Shown in pieces: positions 48,301 through 60,200 of a stretch of 64,000 nt of DNA. The notes under the pieces are model-generated. The model saw only the letters and a program-made list of their open reading frames with translations. It was not told the DNA's origin and searched no databases. The translations under genes and the position numbers were made by a program. The stretch's first letter is position 1, and each line of letters opens with the position of its first letter. The stretch spans positions 232,501 through 296,500 of the forward strand of contig JAFMOC010000378.1 in the NCBI GenBank assembly GCA_019802505.1, given 5' to 3'. The DNA comes from Corydoras sp. C115. Taxonomy: Eukaryota; Chordata; Actinopteri; Siluriformes; Callichthyidae.

Positions 48301-51300
48301 AATTTCCCGTGATTTATTTACAATAATAACCTCAGTGGACTTGGGATTTGAACCCCCAAACCTTTTTTCGCTACCACGACCAATTCCACTTCATAACTAC
48401 AGACTCAAACTTTATAACACAGGAGTTTATTAATGAATACAATTTGTTTCTTAAAGTGACAAAATGTTTCCTGCATTTGGATTCGGGGCTCAGATTCCTC
48501 CTAATTGGCAGGTACGTTACAGAATCGTATTTTACGACTTATTTTTTTTATTTGTTTTTGTAATAAAATAATGCTAAGTGTGGAATCTGCGATGTTGCAG
48601 GTATCTCACGAGTTCCCGCTCAACTTCAATCCATCCAATCCATTTTGCGCTGGTGAGTCATCGTTCATTTTTAATTAAATCGTTGTTAAATCGTGTCGTT
48701 AACTTTTAACGGAATAATAGTCGAGTCTTTTGAAGACTGTTAATAATTATAATATTTATTTATTTTAAGCACAGTATTAATACATTTCATTTTATTTAGT
48801 TTAATTAAGTCGTTCGATTCCCGGTTCGATTCCCCATCTGGGTGGAGTTTCCCTGTCCTCCCTGTGTCTGCGTGGGTTTCTTCTGGGTTCTCCGGTGTCC
48901 TCCCACAGTCCAAAAACATGGATCAAGTCAATTGAGTTCTCCAAATTGCCCCATATAGAGTGTGTCTGTGTGAGTGAGTGTGTGCCCAGCGATGGATTGG
49001 TGCCCTGTCCTGGGTGTATCTGCCCAGCGCCCGAGACGTTCTCCCCTGGATGGGCATGGGGAACCCCTCCCCCCCCCCCCCGCGACCCTAATAGAGGATA
49101 AAGCGGAAGATAATGGATGAATAAGTCGTTCGTTTCCCGGTTCGAATCCCCATCCGGGTGGAGTTTCCATGTTCTCCCCGTGTCCGCGTGGGTTTCCTCC
49201 AGGTTCTCCGGTTTCCTCCCACAGTCCAAAAACATGGATTAAGTCAATTGAGTTCTCCAAATTGCCCCCTATAGAGTGTGTCTGTGTGAGTGAGTGTGTG
49301 CCCAATGATAGATTGCCCCCCTGTCCTGGGTCTATCTGCCCAGCGCCCAAGACGTTCTCCCCTGGATGGGCATGGGGAACCCCCCGCGACCCTAATAGAG
49401 GATAAAGCGGGAGATAATGAATGAATGAATGAGTCGTTAGTGTGCGTCACGGGGCGGAACCCCGTTTTTGGAGCTGTTGTGTAGATGCTGTCGTGTGGTT
49501 CTGCGTCTGCAGGTGTGGAGGGCATGGTGGAGGCTTACAGGAAGTGTCTGCCGCAGGTCAAACTGTACGGACCCACAAATTTTTCTCCCATCATCAAACA
49601 CGTCAGCGCCTTCGCTCAGCAGGCGCTTCAGCAGCAGGTGGCGTCTGTGAGTATCAGCGAGTTACAGCATCTCATTTCTTTATTATAACACTTTTTATTA
49701 CGGTTTATTGTATCATTACGCAGTGCGTCCTGTTCCTTCCCGCATTAGTTGCCCATTTGTAGCACTGAAATTATTTTTTTCCGCATATACTTAACAAGTA
49801 CACTTAACTTCTTATTTTATGTATATATCTCCGCGCCCTCACTCACTCAGCCATGCAAAGTTTTGGTCCCATTTACTTGCAGTATTTTTAAAATAGTTTG
49901 CTGATATCAGTGCTGTTCCAAATTGAAACTGTGACCATGGTTTATAGATACAGTGGATATAAAAATTCTCCACACCCCTGTTCAAATGCCATGTTTTCGT
50001 GATGTAAAAAAATGACAGCAAGACAAATAATTTCACAACTTTTTCCACCTTTAATGTGAGCTATAACCTGTACAATGCAATTGAAAAACAAACAGAAACC
50101 TTTACAGCGGAAAAATATAAAATAAAAAACTTAAAATAACCTGGTTGCATAAATATGCACACCCTTAAACTAATACTTTGTTGCAGCACCTTTGGCTTTC
50201 ATTACAGCACTCAGTCTTTTTGGGTAGGAGCCTATCAGTGTGGCACATCTTGATGTGGCAATATTTGCCCACTCTTCTTTGCAAAACCGCTCCAAATCTG
50301 ACGGATTGCAAGGGCATCTCCTGTGCACAGCCCTCTTCAGATCACCCCACAGATGTTCGATGGGATTCAGGTCTGGACTCTGGCGGGGCCATTCCGAAGC
50401 CTTAATCTTATTCCGGTGAAGCCATTCTTTTGTTGATTTAGATGTGTGCTTTGGGTCATTGTCGTGCTGAAAGATGAAGTTCCTCTTCATCTTCAGCTTT
50501 CTAACAGAAGGCCGAAGGTTTTGTGCCAACACTGACTGGTATTTGGAACTGTTCATAATTCTGTCCACCCTGACTAAGGCCCCAGTTCCAGCTGAAGAAA
50601 AACAGCCCCAAAGCATGATGCTGCCACCACCATGCTTCACTGTAGGTATGGTGTTCTTTTGGTGATGAGCAGTGTTGTTTTTGCGCCAAATATACCTTTT
50701 GGAATTATGTCCAAAAAGTTCAACCTTGGTTTCATCAGACCATAACACATTTTCCCCACATGCGTTTGGGAGATTTCAGATGTCTTTTTGCAAAATTAAG
50801 CCTTGAAAGATAAGGCTTCCGTCTTGCCACCCCACCCCATAGCCCAGACATATGAAGAAGACGGGAGATTGTGGTCACATGTACTGCACAGCCAGTACTT
50901 GCCAGAAATTCTTGCAGCTCCTTCAGTGTTGCTGTCGGCCTCTTGGCAGCCTCCCTGACCAGTTTTCTTCTTGTCTCATCATCTATTTTGGACGGACGTC
51001 CTGTTCTTGGTAATGTCACTGTTGTGCCATGTTTTCTCCACTTGATAATGACAGTCTTCACTGTGTTCCATGGTATATTTAATGACTTGGAAATTCTTTT
51101 GTAGCCTTCACCTGACTGATATCTTTGAATAATGAGATCCCTCTGATGCTCTGGCAGTTCTTTGCGGACCATGGCTTGTGCTGGAAGATGTGGCTACAAA
51201 AATGTCAGGACAAGTCTACTAGAACAGCGGAACTTTATTTGGGGTTGATCAGAGGCACTTTAATTGGTGACAGGTGTGTGCTGACTCCAATATAACATGA

Positions 51301-53666
51301 GTTTGAATGTAATTGGTTAAATCTGAACACAGCCACACCCCCAGTTATAAAAGGGTGTGCACACTTATGCAACCACATTATCTCAGTTGTTTATTTTTAC
51401 ATCACCTCCCTGAAAGGTTTCTGTTTGTTTTTCAATTGCATTGTACAGGTTATAGGTCACATTAAAGGTGGAAAAAGTTGTGAAATTATTTGTCTTACTG
51501 TAATTTTTTTACATCACAAAAACTTGGCATTTGAACAGGGGTGTGTAGACTTTTTATATCCACTGTAGTCACCCTATTACCTTCTTTACCTTATTACCTT
51601 GGCGCTCACACTATTTTCATAGTTTTATCTAGGGGTGAGTTGCAATATTCGCTGATTCGACGATTCGATTCGGAGAACCGTAGTCGACTATGAACCTCAT
51701 AGTCGAATGTACCATTTTGATCACATGGGGGTGCCCATGGCTGCTGCTAAGCATTAGTTTTTACATGAAATGTCTTTGTTTTCGTTATATATATAGCCTT
51801 TTGTCAAATAAAATCATCCTGTCACAAATGTCCGTCTTTCCCCGGAGATGAGCGGCTCCGCGGGGAAATCGCGAACGCCGCTCGCGCATAATGAGCATCT
51901 CCCGGGATCCGGCTACGCGTAAGCCACAGCGTCAGCCGGTCTAAACAGAGGGAGACGCTCCCACGAGTGCGACCTGCGCGGAACAAATGCACAATAACAC
52001 ACCGTGGCAGAAATTCTGATGGAGAAAAACTGAAACACCGGGATAAAAACCAAAACTAGAATTTATTAAAAAAGTGGTGCCGAAGCACCAACAGAACAAA
52101 GTAAACGAACAAAACAACATCGGGTAAGGTATCCACAAATTAAAGACGTGCACTAACCCAACCAATCACCCAAGTGAGATAATCAGAAAGCAAACGAGGG
52201 ACAGCTGCCGCAGGTGATTGTCACACATCCTAATTTCTGTTAATATTTTTTTTAATGATGTGTGCGCTTTAACCCATTTACGGTGCTCTAGAAAAACATG
52301 TAAAATATTAAAAAAAAAAATCTTTAAAAAAACACGCTTATAGCGCCATCTTGTGGTGAAATTTTAACTGATTCGACTATCAGTCGACTATAGGGAAAAT
52401 CTGACGAATCAGATTCGACTATGAAAAACCTTAGTTGAATACAGCCCTAGTTTTATCATTCCACCTTTTTTGTCTTTCTTTCTTCTCCTGCAATTTTCAA
52501 GCTGTCAACATAATTTTTCGCAACACACCTCCGGCTCATTGGGTAGAGTAGTGCTTGTATACAGCTTAAGAATCGGTCAAACCGTTCCCGAGATATTCCC
52601 GTTTTTTCTGAACGGAAATTCCTATTCACTTTGCATTGCATCACGGTGATGTTTGAACTCTCTTTTGAACCGTAACTCTGCCAAGTTTTCAGCTACAAAA
52701 ATGAAATTTGCTGGAGTCAGAGATGGCTGCAGCCAGACCGTTCTTATAACATCACCGAGTGATCGCACTCGTCTTTCACTCCTGATTACTCTTTAAAATT
52801 AGCTCAATTCATTTCCTATGGGGGCGGCACGGTGGCATAGTGGTCAGCACGTTCGCCTCTCAGCGCTAGGGATTCCCGGTACGAATCCCCATCTGGGTGG
52901 CGTTTCCATGTTCTCCCCGTGTCCGCGTGGGTTTCCTCCGGGTTCTCCGGTTTCCTCCCACAGTCCAAAAACATGGATCAAGGTCAATTGAATTCTCCAA
53001 ATTGCGCCATATAGAGTGTGTCTGTGTGAGAGAGTGTGTGCCCAGCGATGGATTGGCGCCCTGTCCTGGGTGTATCTGCCCAGCGCCCGAGACGTTCTCC
53101 CCTGGATGGGCATGGGGAACCCCACCGCGACCCTAATAGAGGATAAAGCGGGAGATAATGAATGAATGAATGAATGAATTTCCTATGGGAAAAATCTGAT
53201 CTTTAAAATGGTGTATCTCGGTTTTGGAGCTACAGACACGAAACTCGCCCTGTCCCGAATGATATGCAGACACACCCACCAGCTAAAACCACAGACTGAT
53301 TGCGCACCTCCATGCCAATGGCCACGCCCATTTTTGGTCCCATTCACTTCCATTCAATTCTCTGCAGTTTGAGAGATCAACGCCATTCCAACTCTGAATC
53401 ATCTGTTCTGTTGAGGTGACAACCCCCCCCTCCCCCCGGCTTGAGATGTGTATATATATATATCTGCACCATCACTCATTCAGCCACGCCCATTTTGTCC
53501 CATTTACTAAACAGTTTGCGATATCAGTGGCGATCAAAATCGAAACTGTGACCATGGCTTATAGACACCCTATTACCTGGCCACGCCCACATTTTTACCT
53601 CGTACACTGTATTGTTAAAACGTTCTAAATGTTTCTACAAACATACTGCACAATGCTGACAAATCT

Positions 53667-53700
<34 letters not shown>

Positions 53701-54475
53701 CTTGTTAATTAATTAGTTTATTTATTGTGTGTTTTTTGTGAGACAGCAATACTTTGTGCTGCTCATCATCACTGACGGCGTGATCACCGACATGGATCAG
53801 ACCCGAGCCGCCATCGTCGCCGCGTCCCATTTACCCATGTCCATCATCATCGTGGGAGTGGGCGGAGCCGACTTCAGCGACATGGAGATCCTGGACGGCG
53901 ACGACGGACGACTGAAGTCTCCGTCGGGAGAGCCCGCCGTGCGGGACATCGTGCAGTTCGTGCCCTATAGGAAGTTTCAGAACGTGAGTAGAGCTTACGC
54001 ACAGACACGAAGCAATAGAACCATAACAGAACCTGAACGTTTTTTTATTATAAAATACGACCTAAATTTGTAATCTAATAATAATATTTATCCTTTATTT
54101 ATTTGAGAGACGTTCCTTAAATCAAACTTTATCAAACAGATTTTGAATTTGATGCCTACACACATTCTCGCGCACTGAGCTCTGCGTTGCATAGTCGTTA
54201 ATTACCTTTGTACTCTCAAGTTTAATTATTTTAGAATTAGGCCTGCTCATTAGTGTGAAAGTCTGAAATCACACTATTTTTGTCTGATTTTCATTATTCC
54301 ATCGTTATTCTCTCCCTTTCGTTCGACCCATCGACATGATTTTCTCAGGACTCGTCCGGCTCAGGGGTGAGACGAGTGCTTGTGTACGGCTAATGAATAG
54401 ATCAGTGCTTCTCAATTATTTTCTGTTAAGCCCCCCCTAGGAAGAAGAAAACTTTTTGCGCCCCCCCCCCCCCCC

Positions 54476-54508
<33 letters not shown>

Positions 54509-56758
54509 TCACCACACTCCCCCCCCCCCCCCCGTACATGACAAAATGGGATGAAAAATTATTTTTACACGCCCACTGTAGTATCATTTGTCTATAAATT
54601 TGTTCTAAGTGCACCTCTTTTATAACAATGTATGCTTATTAATAGGGGTGAGCTGCAATATTCGCTGATTCGACGATTCGATTCGGAGAACCGTAGTCGA
54701 CTATGAACCTCATAGTCGAATGTACCATTTTGACCACATGGGGGCGCCCATGGCTGCTGCTAAGCATTAGTTTTTACATGAAATGTCTTTGTTTTCGTTA
54801 TATATATAGCCTTTTGTCAAATAAAATCATCCTGTCACAAATGTCCGTCTTTCCCCGGAGATGAGCGGCTCCGCGGGGAAATCGCGAACGCCGCTCGCGC
54901 ATAATGAGCGTCTCCCGGGATCCCGGCTACGCGTAAGCCAGTCTAAACAGAGTGCGACCTGCGCGGAACGAATGCGCAATAACACACCGTGGCAGAAATG
55001 CTGATGGAGAAAAACTGGAACACCGGGATAAAAACCAAAACTAGAATTTATTAAAAAAGTGGTGCCGAAGCACCAACAGAACAAAGTAAACGAACAAAAC
55101 AACATCGGGTAAGGTAACCACAAATTAAAGACGTGCACTAACCCAACCAATCACCCAAGTGAGATAATCAGAAAGCAAGCGAGGGACAGGTGCTGCAGGT
55201 GATTGTTACACATCCTAATTTCTGTTAATATATATATTTTTAATGATGTGTGCGCTTTAACCCATTTACGGTGCTCTAGAAAAACATGTAAAATATAAAA
55301 AACAAATCTTAAAAAAAACACGCTTATAGCGCCATCTTGTGGTGAAATTTTAACTGATTCGACTATCAGTCGGCTAGAGGGAAAATCTGACGAATCAGAT
55401 TCGACTATGAAAAACCTTAGTTGAATACAGCCCTACTTATTAACAATAAAGAAAACAAAACATAAAGAAATATAGATCGACTTAGAACAGAATAGTTTTA
55501 TTAACTTTGTTTTTTAGTTTGTAACAGAAACGAATGAAATCCTTATTTCAACGTGAAACATTTTTGAACCGACTGGCATTTGATACTGAAAAATGAAATT
55601 AAATAAAATCAATAAATAATAATAAATTCAAATTCATCAGCATCATTAATTCAGGAGCTCAATTTATTATTAACACTTTAACCTACAAAACAAAAATGAA
55701 TACAATTTGTGCTGTTTTTTTAAAAAAAAATTATCAAAATGTGGAAGTCAGAACTAATGTCTACAACGCGTCCGTTTTGCAGCGCACAGCTTTTCTGAAG
55801 TAGCTTTCATAAAGCGTTCTGATTGCTGACGATACGCGTCACGTTTACGATTAAAAACTCAAACGGCTTATCGGCGTGATTGGAATTGAATGTCTTTAAT
55901 TGATCGGGGTGGAATGTCTTTAAGTGACGCCTTCATTTATTTGGCTTCACGCTGTCCGCTGCCAACATTTAAAGACACAGCAGACACGCCGCTCTTTCTT
56001 CGTCTCCCACCTTTAGTTACCGTGAAACCAAGCGCTACATACACTCTCCTCGTTTTAGTTTTCGGTTGACTTTTGTTGCTCTCGTTATCTTCGTCTCTCT
56101 CCGCCTTTCTCTCCGTCATTCCTGTTAAATATTTCTTGTTATGCGCCCCACTATTTGAGAAGCACTGGAATCGATCGAACCGTTTCCAAGATATTCCCGT
56201 TGTTCCGAGCCAAAATTCCCATTCGCTTTGGTTTACGGTGAATTTTGCACTCCCGTAGCTCGACCACTTTTTGAGAAACGAGAACGAAATTCTCTGGAGT
56301 CAGAGACGCCTGCTGCTGTTATTATAGAGCCACATGATGTTCTATCATCATAACTACCATCACCATACGGACCCCGGGGCACAGAGCCGACCAGTGTTAC
56401 ATTTACACTGTGTTCCAAATGATTACGCAATGATATTTTCAGGGGCGGCACGGTGGCTTAGTGGTTTAGCATGTTCTCCTCTCAGCGCTAGGGATTCCAG
56501 GTTCGAATCCCCATCGGGGTGGAGTTTCCATGTTCTCCCCGTGTCCGTGTGGGTTTCCTCCGGGTTCTTCGGTTTCCTCCCACAGTCCAAAAACATGGGT
56601 CAAGTCAATTGAGTTCTCCAAATTGCCCCATATAGAGTGTGTGTGTCAGTGAGTGTGTGTCCAGTGATAGATTGCCCCCCTGTCGTGGGTGTATCTGCCC
56701 AGCGCCCGAAACGTTCTCCCCTGGATGGGCATGGAGAAACACCCCCCCCCCCCCCGCG

Positions 56759-56828
<70 letters not shown>

Positions 56829-57135
56829 GGTGGCATGGTGGTTTAGCATGTTCTCCTCTCAGCACTAGGGATTCCAGGTTCGAATCCCCATCTGGGTGGA
56901 GTTTCCATGTTCTCCCCGTGTCCGTGTGGGTTTCCTCCGGGTTCTTCGGTTTCCTCCCACAGTCCAAAAACATGGGTCAAGTCAATTGAGTTCTCCAAAT
57001 TGCCCCATATAGAGTGTGTCTGTGTGAGAGAGTGTGTGTCCAGTGATAGATTGCCCCCCTGTCGTGGGTGTATCTGCCCAGCGCCCGAAACGTTCTCCCC
57101 TGGATGGGCATGGAGAAACACCCCCCCCCCCCGCG

Positions 57136-57205
<70 letters not shown>

Positions 57206-60200
57206 GGTGGCATGGTGGTTTAGCATGTTCTCCTCTCAGCACTAGGGATTCCAGGTTCGAATCCCCATCTGGGTGGAGTTTCCATGTTCTCCCCGTGTCC
57301 GCGTGGGTTTCCTCTGGGTTCTCCGGGTTTCCTCCCACAGTCCAAAAACGTGGATCAAGGTCAATTGAATTCTCCAAATTGCCCCATATAGAGTGTGTCT
57401 GTGTGAGAGAGTGTGTGCCCAGCGATGGATTGGCGTCCTGTCCTGGGTGTATCTGCCCAGCGCCCATCTGGGTGGAGTTTCCATGTTCTCCCCGTGTCCA
57501 CGTGGGTTTCCTCCGGGTTCTCCGGTTTCCTCCCACAGTCCAAAAACATGGATCAAGTCAATTGAGTTCTCCAAATTGCCCCATATAGTGTGTGTGTGAG
57601 TGTTTCCAGTGATAGATTGCCCCCCTGTCCTGGGTGTATCTGCCCAGCAACCGAGATGTTCTCCCCTGGATGGGCATGGGGAAACCCCCACCACTACCCT
57701 AATAGATGAGATATATATATATGATGTGTATATGCAGCCATAAATCCTCTTAAACATTTAGTATTAAGTTTGGGGTGTGACCAAGCCTCTTCAGAAATTG
57801 GTTTCAGTGGTGATTTTATTTTATGATATTTATTTAGTATGTACAGAAATAAAAACCATCTTAACACTTTTTTTATTTTCAGTAATATTTTTTTCTGGTG
57901 AAGCACAAAACCAAAACCCAACCTAAAGATCAAGACATGAAATATTTACATTTAGGATCATTTACATTATCTCAGGGCAGCATGGTGGCTTAGTGGTTTG
58001 GCATGTTCTCCTCTCAGCGCTAGTGATTCCCGGCTCAAATCCCAATCTGGGTGGAGTTTGCATGTTCTCCCCGTGTCCGCGTAGGTGCCTCCCACAGTCC
58101 AAAAACATGGATCAAGGTCAATTGAATGCTCTAAATTGCCCCATAGTTTGTTTGTATGTGTGTGTGAGTGGGCGTGCACCCTGTCCTGGGTGAAACGTTC
58201 TCCCCTGGATGGGCATGAGGAACCCCCCCCCCCCCTCCTATTACTCTAGTAGACTCTATTTAAGTGAAAGATAATGAATAATTAATGAAGCATTGTGTAT
58301 TCTGTATAAGGCGGCACGGTGGCTTAGTGATTGGCATGTTCTCCTCTCAGCACTAGGGATTCCCGGTTCGAATCCCCATCTGGGTGGAGTTTCCATGTTC
58401 TCCCCGTGTCCGCGTGGGTTTCCTCCGGGTTCTCCGGTTTCCTCCCACAGTCCAAAAACATGGATCAAGTCAATTGAGTTCTCCAAATTGCCCCATATAG
58501 AGTGTGTCTATGTGAGTTAGTGTGAGCCCAGTGATAGATTGCCCCCTGTCCTGGGTGTATCTGCCCAGCGCCCGAAACGTTCTCCCCTGGATGGGCATGG
58601 GGAACCCCCCCGCGACCCCAATAGAGGATAAAGCAGAAGATAATGGATGGATATATTATCTCATATTCACACCAACACTCTATAAATCCTTCACACTTCT
58701 CGTTTTCTTTCGATGGCATCAAATTTCTAAATTTGTTTGTATTTATTAAATGGAATGAAGTCGTTTGCTGAGAGCGTCTTCCATTTAGTCGCTAAATAAA
58801 GGCTCTCGGGAGAATTAAGGAACCACAAACTATTGTTATTACATTCTGTAGTTTTGAGGTTGTATTAAAAAATAATAATAAATAAAATAATTAGTTCCAG
58901 AGTGTAGCCGGTTCCTCTCTCATCTGATTAAAGTCGTCAGCTTAACGATGAAGCGTGAGTGTAAATGAAGCTGCTGGTGTAATTGGTGGGTGCTTCTCTG
59001 TGCGTTTCATTCCAGGCCCCGCGCCAGGCGCTGGCACAGTGTGTGTTGGCAGAGTTACCCGATCAGCTCGTGTGCTACTTCAGATTAAAAAACCTGCAGC
59101 CTCCCCACGACCCAGACCGCTCATAAACACTGCACCACGTTACCCCAAATTCTCACCTTTACCCCCGTCCTTCTGACTCACTCCCACGTGCAGCCTGTCT
59201 ACCTCGGGGTTCCGATGCATCCACGATCTTTAAAACGGCCTTAAAATGGTATTCTAACTTCTAATGCATGATTGTATGCGGCTCTATGGCATGAGAGGGC
59301 GTGGCATTATGGTGAATAATAATAAACAAATTATATTACAGGGGGCGGCACGGTGGCTTAGTGGTTTGGCATGTTCTCCTCTCAGCGCTAGGGATTCCCG
59401 GTTCGAATCCCAATCTGGGTGGAGTTTCCATGTCCTCCCCATGTCCACGTGGGTTTCCTCCGGGTTCTCCGGTTTCCTCCCACAGTCCAAAAACATGGAT
59501 CAAGTCGATTGAGTTCTCCAAATTGCCCCATATAGAGTGTGTATGAGTGAGTGAGTGTGTGCCCAGCGATGGATTGGCGCCCTGTCCTGGTTGTATCTGC
59601 CCAGCGCCCGAGACGTTCTCCCTTGGATGGGCATGGGGAACCCCACCACGACCCTACTAGAGGATAAAGCGAGAGATAATGAATGAATGAATATTAGAGG
59701 GGGTGGCATGGTGGCGTAGTGGTTTAGCATGTTCTCCTCTCAGCGCTAGGGATTCCCGGTTCGAATCCCCATCTGGGTGGAGTTTCCATGTTCTCCCCAT
59801 GTCCACGAGGGTTTCCTCTGGGTTCTCTGGTTTCCTCCCACAGTCCAAAAACATGGATCAAGTCGATTGAGATCTCCAAATTGCCCCATATAGAGTGTGT
59901 CTGTGTGAGTGAGTGTGTACCCAGTGATGGATTGCCCCCCTGTCCTGGGTGTATCTCCCTAGCGTCCGAAACGCTCTCCCCTGGATGGGCATGGGGAACC
60001 CCCCCCCCCTAATAGAGGATAAAGCAGAAGATAATGAATGAATGAATTAATAAATAATAATATTAGAGGTGTTATTTGTCCCGACGCATAGCGGAAACCT
60101 CGAGTGTCTTATTGCTTTTATAAAACACTTACAAACACACTATAATAAAAAAATAATAATTTTGAGTCATGTATGCATTTATTAAACGCAAAATCGTTAA

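Larger units (their letters stand above)
49815..51640 (+). repeat. Modular dispersed repeat, tail segment interrupted by Tc1 and a hAT element
   Basis: The outer pieces 49830-49948 and 51568-51629 match 53460-53600 in order (TTTGGTCCCATTTACT, GAAACTGTGACCATGG). Confidence 0.7.

Noticed and set aside
51941..55150. Minus-strand frame MVGLVHVFNLW.PYPMLF in two places
   Set aside because: It is the same interior of two copies of one non-autonomous hAT element. It starts and ends within non-coding termini and matches no transposase motif I know.
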